A DNA stretch of 5,466 nucleotides, taken from assembly GCA_012515455.1 (NCBI GenBank), contig JAAYYJ010000193.1, forward strand, positions 1 to 5,466, given 5' to 3'. Numbering within the stretch: position 1 is the stretch's first letter; each line of letters begins with the position of its first letter. The notes beneath the pieces are model-generated. The model ran no database searches. It saw nothing but the letters and a program-made list of their open reading frames with translations, and was not told where the DNA came from. Shown in pieces: positions 1-5,466 of the stretch. Both the position numbers and the translations under genes were made by a program. Source of the DNA: Oligosphaeraceae bacterium. GTDB lineage: Bacteria; Verrucomicrobiota; Lentisphaeria; Oligosphaerales; Oligosphaeraceae.

Positions 1-225
1 CCAGTTGGTGGAACCCACGGTGATTCTTCCGGGCATATACCAGTCGTCATGTTCATCGCTGTACAGCACCCACATCAGGTGATTTTGCTTGAAGTTGTTG
101 ATGCAGCCGGTCGTCTTGGCCTTGGCCCGGGCCTTGCTCAGAGCCGGCAGCAGCATCGAGGCCAGCACCGCGATAATCGCAATGACCACCAACAGCTCAA
201 TAAGGGTAAATAATCTGCGTCCCAT
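1..225 (-). CDS. Prepilin-type (type II secretion/type IV pilin-like) protein, N-terminal part
   Basis: The first 75 codons of a gene that leaves the window on the left. The protein begins MGRRLFTLIELLVV, a short basic leader followed by a hydrophobic helix (about residues 6-29) ending in MLLPAL, then a charged stretch SKARAKAK. This is the class III signal and N-terminal helix of type IV pilin/pseudopilin proteins: Glu10 is the conserved Glu at position +5 of the mature protein if cleavage is before Phe6. Such proteins are processed by a prepilin peptidase in the inner membrane and either assemble into pseudopili or stay anchored at the surface. Residues 52-66 (WVLYSDEHDDWYMPG) resemble the start of the globular domain of the large PVC-group families of these proteins (DUF1559/H-X9-DG type), but the decisive C-terminal part is outside the window. 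The usual Gly before Phe is Leu here. The ATG at 225 is supported by a strong ribosome binding site and an upstream promoter. The class is secure; the specific role is unknown. Confidence 0.9.
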   Translation of the reverse strand, partial: MGRRLFTLIELLVVIAIIAVLASMLLPALSKARAKAKTTGCINNFKQNHLMWVLYSDEHDDWYMPGRITVGSTNW

Positions 226-229
226 AGGC

Positions 230-235
230 ACCTCC
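230..235 (-). promoter_or_regulatory. Ribosome binding site of the prepilin gene
   Basis: On the minus strand the bases read GGAGGT, a near-perfect anti-Shine-Dalgarno match, four bases before the ATG at 225-223. It fixes the start of the prepilin gene. It is much stronger than the initiation regions of the plus-strand genes in this window. Confidence 0.85.
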
Positions 236-301
236 AAATTTAGCAGGCAAACATATTGACAACCAAAATGATAGTGGGCAAATGAACAACGTCTGCCGGG
301 T

Positions 302-330
302 AATATATTGTCCGCGTCTTTTTAATGCAA
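302..330 (-). promoter_or_regulatory. Sigma70-type promoter for the prepilin gene
   Basis: Read on the minus strand, TTGCAT (330-325) and TATATT (307-302) are separated by exactly 17 bases, close to the consensus -35 and -10 hexamers. Transcription would begin near 295, giving a leader of about 70 bases before the ATG at 225. This is a pattern match by eye; there is no experimental support. Confidence 0.6.
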
Positions 331-502
331 ACCACCGGAACACTTTTTTCCCCTTCATCGCCACCCTGCTCGGCTTACCGGCCACAATAACCTGTGACAG
401 TGTGCTGTGCTCAGGCGGATAGGCCAAAGGGCCAAGCCTCAAACCCTGGGAAATAGACCGCCGGCAAGGCGGAAAAAAACTGCCGCGGGTTCCAAATTTT
501 GA

Positions 503-531
503 TTGCGGCAATATATTAACATTTCTATAGT
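503..531 (+). promoter_or_regulatory. Candidate promoter for the phosphoesterase gene
   Basis: TTGCGG (503-508) and TATAGT (526-531) are 17 bases apart, an acceptable sigma70-type pair within an AT-rich island (509-530) that stands out from the GC-rich surroundings. Transcription would begin near 538, about 46 bases before the ATG at 584. If right, it excludes translation from the TTG at 503. The -35 hexamer overlaps one arm of an inverted repeat (481-486 and 505-510). Confidence 0.45.
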
Positions 532-583
532 TGCTGGGCTTTGTCTGGCCAGTCTTTCCCCTTCGCGCAACTGGGTCGCACCG

Positions 584-2923
584 ATGTTCAACCGCTTGTT
601 CTTGACAGCATTGCTGTGCACTGCAGGCACATTGCTGTCTGCCACCACAACTTATCGTGTCTCCGGACGCATCCTCGGCGCCGATCCCGCAGAAATTCGC
701 CTCTGCGACGGCGAACAATATCATGCGCCGGCGCCCGACGGCAGCTTCGATTTCGCCTTCGACAGCGACGGCGGCGGTTTTCTGTACCTGTGTTTCCCCG
801 GGCATTATGAAACCGCCGGCAAGGCCTGGGCAAGGCTGCAGGCCGGCTCCAACACCTGCAATTTCCAGCTGCGCCGGCGTCCGGCTCCGCCCCCGGACTT
901 CACTTTCATTCACGGCAGTGACATCCAGTATGATTTCCTGGGCCGCGCTCAGGAACTGGCTCAGGACTGCGCCGAACTGCGGGAGATTATGACCGCCCAG
1001 AGAGCTGAATTCATTACTCTGCCCGGCGACCTGAGCACTGACGGACAGCCCGAACAGCTCGCCGCCCTGAAAGATGCCCTCGAGCAAAACCACATCCCCT
1101 ATCGGGCCGTGTTCGGCGGTCATGACGGGCTGGTCAGCAGCCCCGGGACCAAGAATTTCCTGGACTGCTTCGGGCCACCGTACTGGTCCTGGCAGCAAGG
1201 CGGCATCCATTTCATCGCCCCGGTTTCCGAGGAGCACTTCCTCCTCCCCGGGGAAAAAATCCGGCACCAGCGCTGGCTGGAGGCAACGCTGCTGTCCTTG
1301 CCAGCCGGCAGCCAGGTGATTGTGGTCACGCATATTCCGCGGTCAGTGGCACCCCGGATTGCCGAACTGGCGGCACGGCAGCAGCTGCGCATTCTGGCCT
1401 GGCTGGGGGCGCATTTCCACCACGACAACCTGATCGAATACGCGGGTAGCATCTGCAACACCAACATGCCCTACCGCGGGGGAGACTTCGGCAATTTCAC
1501 CAAGAAGGTCCGCCTGATCGACTGCCAGGCCGGCCAGGGGATTGTATCCACCCGCTCACGCATCCTGAACAACCGCACCCGCGCCGTCGCCAATCTCTTC
1601 GCCCGGCAGGAGCTGCTGGTGCATCTCTATGACTCCCGCTATGACTTCCAGCAGGCGCAGTATGCCTGTGCCGGCCAAGCAGGGCCATTGACCCGGACCG
1701 GGGTCTTCACCTGGAGCGCCCGCCTGTCCGCCCCCCTGCCGTCCGGACCGCAGGCGCTGAGTGTCCAGGCCAGCGGCCCCGACGGCCAGAGCTGCAATTG
1801 GGACCTGGCGGTCCAGAACAATCCTGCTCTGCTCTGGCAATACAGCAGCGGCAGTCTGTTCTTTTACTGGCCCCAAACTGCAGTGCATGGTGACCATCTC
1901 TATCTCGGCCTGGCGGGCCAGAACTACCCGTTTTCACAAGGCGGAGTGCTCTGCCTGGACCGCCACCGGGGGCAGAAGCTCTGGCAGAGCCACTTTCCCG
2001 ATGATATCCAGGCCGGGGTCGCGGCCAATGCCAAGCGGCTCTTCGCACTCAGCAACCGCGGGCAGGTGCTGGCTTTCAATGCTGCTGACGGAACCATGGC
2101 GCCCCCCCTGCCGGCCCTGCTGGAACTCCCCCCCGGCAATACCGCTCTCAAGCTGATGGCGCCACTGGCCCTGCAGCTGCAAGGGCAGTACCTGGCGGTG
2201 CATGCGTTCCAGGACCGCAACGGCTATCTCCAGCTGTACCACAGCGAATCCCTGCAGCCGCTCTGGCCTAAAGTGCTGCCGTTAGGCGGCGGACTGATGT
2301 ACAACAGCTTCGCCCTGGCCGATGACCGGTTGTTCTTTATCGGCGTCAAACGCTATGGCGCGGTCTCTCTCGCCACGGGTGAAATCCTCTGGCAGGACAG
2401 CAGCAATCCCGCGGAGACCTTCCCCCGCCCCCTGCCTGCCGGCTCGGAAGTGTTCTTCCGACTGCGCGATGTGCTGCGCAAATGCCGCGCTGACAACGGC
2501 GAGACCATCTGGGAATGCGCCTTGCCGGGACGCCGGGTCGACAGTGGCGGGATGCTGCTGCTAAACGGCAAGCTCTTTCTCACTCACCGGAACACGCTGC
2601 TGGCCCTGGATGCCGGCAGCGGCAAAATCCTGCAGCGCGCGGTTTTGCCGGAATCAGGCCACAACGCCGGCTTCAGCTACCGCCGGCCCAGCCTGACCGC
2701 AGCCCCGGTCGCAGTCGGAAACAGCCTCGTCCTGCCCGCAGACAATGGCGTGATCTATCAGATTGACCCCGGGACGCTGTCATGGACGCCCTTGCTGGAT
2801 ACCGGCTTCCCCTTCAAAGCTGCTGCCACCGTGGCGGGCAATGATTTCTATGCGGTCGGCTTTGACGGTGTCGTTTACGCTTTGCGCCTGCCTGCCCAGG
2901 CTGAGGTGCCAGCCGCACCGTAA
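584..2923 (+). CDS. Secreted calcineurin-like metallophosphoesterase fused to a PQQ-type beta-propeller
   Basis: The 779-residue product starts with a Sec signal peptide (MFNRLF, then a hydrophobic core to about Ala20), so it should act outside the cytoplasm. Residues about 23-99 form a beta-rich domain (YRVSGRILG..., DGSFDF) like the N-terminal domain of secreted bacterial calcineurin-type phosphoesterases. Residues about 105-285 carry the phosphoesterase motifs in order: D113-I-Q115 in HGSDIQ, G148-D149 in LPGDLSTDG, GGHD at 178-181, THIP with His250, and GAHFH with His277 and His279. Residues about 410-770 contain propeller strands of the type GxVxxLDxxxGxxxW, for example at 453-466, 491-504, 589-603, 630-643, 669-680, 720-733 and 760-768, suggesting seven or eight blades. 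The third metal motif is GGHD, not the usual GNHD, so activity may be altered. The substrate is unknown. The longer frame could start at TTG 503, but the signal peptide and the promoter candidate favour ATG 584, although its ribosome binding site is weak. Likely first gene of a transcript with the next two. Confidence 0.85.
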   Translation: MFNRLFLTALLCTAGTLLSATTTYRVSGRILGADPAEIRLCDGEQYHAPAPDGSFDFAFDSDGGGFLYLCFPGHYETAGKAWARLQAGSNTCNFQLRRRPAPPPDFTFIHGSDIQYDFLGRAQELAQDCAELREIMTAQRAEFITLPGDLSTDGQPEQLAALKDALEQNHIPYRAVFGGHDGLVSSPGTKNFLDCFGPPYWSWQQGGIHFIAPVSEEHFLLPGEKIRHQRWLEATLLSLPAGSQVIVVTHIPRSVAPRIAELAARQQLRILAWLGAHFHHDNLIEYAGSICNTNMPYRGGDFGNFTKKVRLIDCQAGQGIVSTRSRILNNRTRAVANLFARQELLVHLYDSRYDFQQAQYACAGQAGPLTRTGVFTWSARLSAPLPSGPQALSVQASGPDGQSCNWDLAVQNNPALLWQYSSGSLFFYWPQTAVHGDHLYLGLAGQNYPFSQGGVLCLDRHRGQKLWQSHFPDDIQAGVAANAKRLFALSNRGQVLAFNAADGTMAPPLPALLELPPGNTALKLMAPLALQLQGQYLAVHAFQDRNGYLQLYHSESLQPLWPKVLPLGGGLMYNSFALADDRLFFIGVKRYGAVSLATGEILWQDSSNPAETFPRPLPAGSEVFFRLRDVLRKCRADNGETIWECALPGRRVDSGGMLLLNGKLFLTHRNTLLALDAGSGKILQRAVLPESGHNAGFSYRRPSLTAAPVAVGNSLVLPADNGVIYQIDPGTLSWTPLLDTGFPFKAAATVAGNDFYAVGFDGVVYALRLPAQAEVPAAP

Positions 2924-2954
2924 GCATCACTCCAACCAAGAATAATCACCTGAC

Positions 2955-3563
2955 ATGGTCCATTTCAGAACTGTTGTGGTCGGCATTTTAAGTGTAAACT
3001 GCCAGATTGTCTGGCATCCTGAGAGCAAGGATGCATACATTGTCGACCCCGGTGCCGAAGCCGGCAAGATCATCGCCGCACTGGCAGAGCTGGCTGTGAC
3101 TCCGCGGGCCATACTGCTCACCCACGGTCATATCGATCACATCCAGGCCATCCCGGAACTGCGCAGCAAATGGCCGCTGCCGCTGTGGTGCCATGCCGCC
3201 GAACTGCCGCTGCTGCTCAGTCCCGACAATGCGCTGCTGCCCTGGATGCCGGCCTGCCGGGACCTGCCCCAGCCCGTCAGCGACTTGCCCCTGCTGCCCG
3301 GCTTCGAGTTCACCGTGCTGCATACGCCGGGGCATACCCCCGGCGGAGTCTGCTACCATTTCCCGGGCGAAAAAACGGTCCTCACCGGCGACACCCTGTT
3401 CAAGGGTACTTATGGCCGCACCGACCTGCCCGGCGGGAACCAGAAGCAAATCATGCATTCCATCAAGAAAATACTGTTCGCGCTGCCGGACAATACCGTG
3501 GTCTGCCCCGGTCACCACGCTTCCTCGACCATCAGTCAGGAAAAGCACAGCGGCATCTACTGA
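2955..3563 (+). CDS. Metallo-beta-lactamase-fold hydrolase, glyoxalase II-like (YcbL type)
   Basis: A 202-residue cytoplasmic protein, the usual length for small glyoxalase-II-like hydrolases. The binuclear metal site is complete: H57-G-H59-I-D61-H62 in LLTHGHIDHI, His127 in HTPGHTPGG, Asp146 in LTGDTLF, and His187 in CPGHH. The GRTDLPGGN stretch (154-162) and the start LSVNCQIV...VDPG are typical of the YcbL-like branch, which hydrolyses glutathione thioesters or related thioesters in vitro. True glyoxalase II has a longer C-terminal glutathione-binding domain that is absent here, so the natural substrate is open. The family usually reads PGHG at the last motif; here it is PGHH, and the C-terminal tail after it is short. 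The gene starts 31 bases after the phosphoesterase gene and ends 32 bases before argB, so it is probably co-transcribed with both. The ATG at 2955 has only a weak ribosome binding site. Confidence 0.88.
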   Translation: MVHFRTVVVGILSVNCQIVWHPESKDAYIVDPGAEAGKIIAALAELAVTPRAILLTHGHIDHIQAIPELRSKWPLPLWCHAAELPLLLSPDNALLPWMPACRDLPQPVSDLPLLPGFEFTVLHTPGHTPGGVCYHFPGEKTVLTGDTLFKGTYGRTDLPGGNQKQIMHSIKKILFALPDNTVVCPGHHASSTISQEKHSGIY

Positions 3564-3583
3564 ATTCAAACTTAACCATGGTC

Positions 3584-3590
3584 AGAGAAG
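3584..3590 (+). promoter_or_regulatory. Ribosome binding site deciding the argB start
   Basis: AGAGAAG lies five bases before the ATG at 3596. It favours this start over the ATG at 3578, which lies upstream of it, and over the ATG at 3602, which would be 11 bases away. The match to the Shine-Dalgarno core is partial. Confidence 0.5.
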
Positions 3591-3595
3591 CAATA

Positions 3596-4474
3596 ATGCA
3601 GATGGAAAAAATCATTGCCAAAGCGGGTGTCCTGGTCGAGGCTCTGCCCTACATCCAGCAGTTCAACCGCAAAATCATTCTGGTTAAATTCGGCGGCAGC
3701 GTCATTGATGACGAGAACCTTATGCAAGGCATACTGCGCGATATCGCCTTTATGGCCGCTGCGGGCATGCAGCCGGTTATCGTGCACGGCGGGGGCAAAG
3801 CCATCAACGCCGAATTGAAAACCCTGGCCATTGAACCGCAATTCATCAATGGCCTGCGCTATACCTGCGAACGTACCATCAAAGTCGTGGACCGGGTCCT
3901 GCATGACGTCATCAACGCCAGCCTGGTGCGCTTCCTGCGCCAGGAATGCGGCACCGACGCAGTGGCGGTCTCAGGCAAAAACATCCTGCGTTGCGAACGC
4001 ATCACCACCACTGACAAGGACAGCGGCAAGGAACTGGACCTGGGCTTCGTGGGCAAAGTGGTCAATGTCGATACCCCGCAACTGGACTGGATTCTCAAAC
4101 GGCGGCAGATTCCCGTCATCGCACCATTGGCTTGTGACCAGAACGGACAAATCTTCAATATCAATGCCGACATGGCCGCCTGCGTCATCGCCGCGCAGAT
4201 GAAGGTCTGCAAGCTGGTCTTCCTCAGCGACGTCCCCGGGGTGCTGAAAAATCCCACCGACCCGTCCACCTTGATCTCTACCATCCGCTGCCGGGACATC
4301 GCCGGCCTGGCCCAACAGGGCATCATCAGAGGCGGGATGCTGCCCAAGCTGCACAGCGCCGCGGACGCCATCGCGGCCGGGGTCGAAAAAGTCCACCTGA
4401 TTGACGGGCACCTGCAGCACGCCCTGCTGCTGGAAATTTTCACCGACCAGGGCATCGGCACGCAAATCGTGTGA
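3596..4474 (+). CDS. argB: Acetylglutamate kinase, arginine-inhibited type
   Basis: This enzyme phosphorylates N-acetylglutamate with ATP, the second step of arginine synthesis. The 292-residue product has the amino acid kinase fold with K31-F-G-G for phosphate binding, H64-G-G-G-K, substrate-binding Arg88 in NGLR, N188-I-N-A-D192 and G246-G-M-L-P-K251, matching the E. coli residues Lys8, Arg66, Asn158, Asp162 and Lys217. Residues 1-25 (VLVEALPYIQQF) form the extra N-terminal helix that links dimers into hexamers in arginine-sensitive kinases such as those of Thermotoga and Pseudomonas, and the end FTDQGIGTQIV is also typical of that class, so feedback inhibition by arginine is expected. E. 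coli ArgB lacks this helix. Unusual points are SGKN where most homologues have SGKD (residues about 125-128) and NGLRYT for NGLRVT. The open frame continues far upstream over the previous gene in another frame; the ribosome binding site places the start at 3596. A terminator-like structure follows the stop codon. Confidence 0.95.
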   Translation: MQMEKIIAKAGVLVEALPYIQQFNRKIILVKFGGSVIDDENLMQGILRDIAFMAAAGMQPVIVHGGGKAINAELKTLAIEPQFINGLRYTCERTIKVVDRVLHDVINASLVRFLRQECGTDAVAVSGKNILRCERITTTDKDSGKELDLGFVGKVVNVDTPQLDWILKRRQIPVIAPLACDQNGQIFNINADMAACVIAAQMKVCKLVFLSDVPGVLKNPTDPSTLISTIRCRDIAGLAQQGIIRGGMLPKLHSAADAIAAGVEKVHLIDGHLQHALLLEIFTDQGIGTQIV

Positions 4475-4475
4475 A

Positions 4476-4548
4476 GGCCGCCAGACGGCGCGTCCCCCGG
4501 CGGCAGTCATAATTTTTCCCAGCCGGGGGTATGTGGCGGTTGTTTTTT
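4476..4548 (+). terminator. Terminator-like structure after argB
   Basis: Two nested pairings are visible just after the argB stop. The inner arm is perfect over eight bases, CCCCCGGC (4494-4501) with GCCGGGGG (4522-4529), around a 20-base loop. The outer arm pairs GGCCGCC (4476-4482) with GGCGGTT (4535-4541), including two G-U pairs, and is followed directly by a run of six T (4543-4548). An alternative pairing, GCCGCC (4477-4482) with GGCGGC (4499-4504), would compete with both. The layout fits an intrinsic terminator for the upstream genes; folding energy was not calculated. Confidence 0.55.
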
Positions 4549-4567
4549 CCGGTCGGTATTCTATATT
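4540..4567 (+). promoter_or_regulatory. Candidate promoter for argF
   Basis: TTGTTT (4540-4545) and TATATT (4562-4567) are separated by 16 bases. Transcription would begin near 4574, about 28 bases before the argF ATG. The -35 hexamer lies inside the T run of the preceding terminator. An ATTCAT at 4568-4573 resembles half of an enterobacterial ARG box, but the other half is missing. Confidence 0.45.
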
Positions 4568-4601
4568 ATTCATCCAACCAACCACAAAGCACGGAACTAT
4601 A

Positions 4602-5466
4602 ATGAATATCGCCGGACTGGGCCTGAAGGGCAAGAGCCTCTTGAAATTGGCAGATTTGAGTGACCAGCAGCTGTCGGGACTGATCGACTTGGCCTGCCAG
4701 CTCAAAGAACGCAAACGGCGCGGTGAGCATTTGCACTCGCCCCTGCTGCGCGGACGCAATATCTGTCTGATTTTCCAGAAATCCTCGACCCGCACCCACT
4801 GCGCCACTGTGGTAGCCATCCGGGATGAGGGCGGCTCTGCCGAATACCTCGGCCAGCATGATATCCATTTCGGCAAGAAGGAATCCGTGCCCGACAGCGC
4901 CAGAGTGCTGGGACGTTTGTTCGACGGCATTCTGTTCCGCGGCTTCAGTCAGCGCGCAGTGGAAGACCTGGCCAAATATTCCGGCGTGCCGGTCTGGAAT
5001 GGCTTGACCGATGAATGGCACCCGACCCAGATCCTGGCTGACCTGCAGACCGTGCGCGAACATTTCGGCACCCTGAAAGGACTGAAACTGGCGTTTGTCG
5101 GCGACGGGCGGAATAATGTCTGTAATTCTCTGATGGTCGGTTGTGCCATGGCCGGCATGGACATGGTCAACATCTGTCCCCCGGAATTAGCCCCGGACAG
5201 CACCGTGCTCGCTCTGGCCCGGCAGGCCGCAGCGCGCAATCACTGCACCGTCAGCGTCTGCCATGATCCCGCCCAGGGGGTCCGCGGCGCCAATGTGCTG
5301 TATACCGACGTCTGGGTCTCCATGGGAGAGGAAAGCCTGTTCCAGCAGCGCCTGGAGCTGCTGCGACCCTTCCAGGTCAATATGGACCTGGTGCGCCAGA
5401 CCGGCAATCTGGACTGCAACCGGGTGGTGTTCCTGCACTGCCTGCCTGCTTTTCACGACCACAACA
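4602..5466 (+). CDS. argF: Ornithine carbamoyltransferase, C-terminus cut by window end
   Basis: The enzyme joins carbamoyl phosphate and ornithine to give citrulline, the sixth step of arginine synthesis. The 288 visible residues align along their length with E. coli-type OTCases of about 334 residues, so roughly 45 residues are missing at the C-terminus beyond the window. Carbamoyl-phosphate-binding S62-T-R-T65, H140-P-T-Q143 in DEWHPTQILAD, the ornithine-binding D236-V-W-V-S240-M241-G segment and H279-C-L-P with the following AFHD are all present. The SMG motif separates it from aspartate carbamoyltransferase. It differs from most relatives around the first motif: FQKSSTRTHCA where FEKxSTRTRC is usual, and the following FEVA is TVVA. 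The start at 4602 is preceded by a modest GGA about six bases away. The gap of 127 bases with a terminator and a promoter separates it from argB, so it may be expressed separately. An anabolic role is the natural reading next to argB, though the catabolic enzyme is of the same family. Confidence 0.93.
   Translation, partial: MNIAGLGLKGKSLLKLADLSDQQLSGLIDLACQLKERKRRGEHLHSPLLRGRNICLIFQKSSTRTHCATVVAIRDEGGSAEYLGQHDIHFGKKESVPDSARVLGRLFDGILFRGFSQRAVEDLAKYSGVPVWNGLTDEWHPTQILADLQTVREHFGTLKGLKLAFVGDGRNNVCNSLMVGCAMAGMDMVNICPPELAPDSTVLALARQAAARNHCTVSVCHDPAQGVRGANVLYTDVWVSMGEESLFQQRLELLRPFQVNMDLVRQTGNLDCNRVVFLHCLPAFHDHN

Larger units (their letters stand above)
226..583. other. Divergent intergenic region (358 bases)
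   Basis: The region lies between the leftward prepilin gene and the rightward phosphoesterase gene. It contains the minus-strand promoter at 302-330 and the plus-strand candidate at 503-531. In the middle there are small inverted repeats: CCGCC/GGCGG at 458-472 with a five-base loop, and TGCCGC (481-486) against GCGGCA (505-510). The 458-472 hairpin is followed by a run of A on the plus strand, so it is not a rightward terminator, and on the minus strand the T run precedes it. I see no convincing small gene or known RNA here; the only ATG reading frame of note (282-422, 46 codons) lacks coding support. Confidence 0.6.

Noticed and set aside
282..422. 46-codon plus-strand frame in the intergenic region
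   Set aside because: It has no good ribosome binding site, overlaps the minus-strand promoter, and its product resembles nothing I recognise.
458..478. Hairpin next to a homopolymer run as a terminator
   Set aside because: On the plus strand the run is A, not T, and on the minus strand the T run precedes the hairpin, so neither strand has terminator polarity.
584..650. Lipoprotein signal in the phosphoesterase
   Set aside because: The Cys in LLCTAG is preceded by Leu, not the small residue required at -1 of a lipobox, so an ordinary Sec signal peptide is more likely.
197..1333. 378-codon open frame on the minus strand
   Set aside because: It lies antisense to the signal peptide and catalytic motifs of the phosphoesterase gene and crosses into the prepilin start. 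Its translation has no recognisable domain. Long antisense frames are expected in GC-rich coding DNA.
4557..4573. Possible ARG box upstream of argF
   Set aside because: Only the right half (ATTCAT) fits the enterobacterial consensus; the left half does not, and ArgR sites are not established for this lineage.
3971..4930. 319-codon open frame on the minus strand
   Set aside because: It is antisense to argB and argF, both of which have clear family motifs; its translation is low in recognisable structure.
1..5466. CRISPR arrays, insertion sequences, tRNA or rRNA genes
   Set aside because: I found no regularly spaced direct repeats, transposase-like frames, terminal inverted repeats or RNA gene signatures; the window is almost filled by the five genes described.

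Overview
The window looks like a chromosomal fragment of a GC-rich bacterium of the PVC group, most likely Lentisphaerota (Victivallis/Oligosphaera-like). The main pointer is the gene on the left edge. It encodes a prepilin-type protein whose start has the FTLIELLVVIAII...MLLPAL pattern that is hugely expanded in Lentisphaerota and relatives. The taxon call is an inference from this family and from general composition. No rRNA, tRNA or taxon marker is present.

Layout. Positions 1-225 (minus strand) hold the N-terminal 75 codons of the prepilin-like pseudopilin. Positions 226-583 are a divergent intergenic region. It has a good sigma70-type promoter for the prepilin on the minus strand and a second promoter candidate firing rightwards. 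Positions 584-2923 (plus) encode a 779-residue secreted protein that joins a calcineurin-like metallophosphoesterase to a PQQ-type beta-propeller. Positions 2955-3563 encode a glyoxalase-II-like metallo-beta-lactamase-fold hydrolase. Positions 3596-4474 encode N-acetylglutamate kinase (argB) of the arginine-inhibited type. A 127-base gap follows, with a terminator-like structure and a new promoter. Positions 4602-5466 hold ornithine carbamoyltransferase (argF), cut by the window end.

How the genes fit together. The three genes from 584 to 4474 are separated by only 31 and 32 bases with no terminator between them, so they probably form one transcript. ArgB and ArgF are steps 2 and 6 of arginine synthesis from glutamate. 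The sequence suggests that argF can be transcribed on its own. The metallo-hydrolase could be a housekeeping thioesterase or detoxification enzyme that happens to be co-transcribed. The secreted phosphoesterase-propeller protein has no evident link to arginine metabolism and is the least understood gene here.

The arginine genes and the hydrolase are ordinary. The points worth a second look are the domain fusion with an altered metal-binding motif (GGHD instead of GNHD), the prepilin without the usual Gly before Phe, the terminator overlapping the argF promoter, and some unusual residues in ArgB and ArgF.
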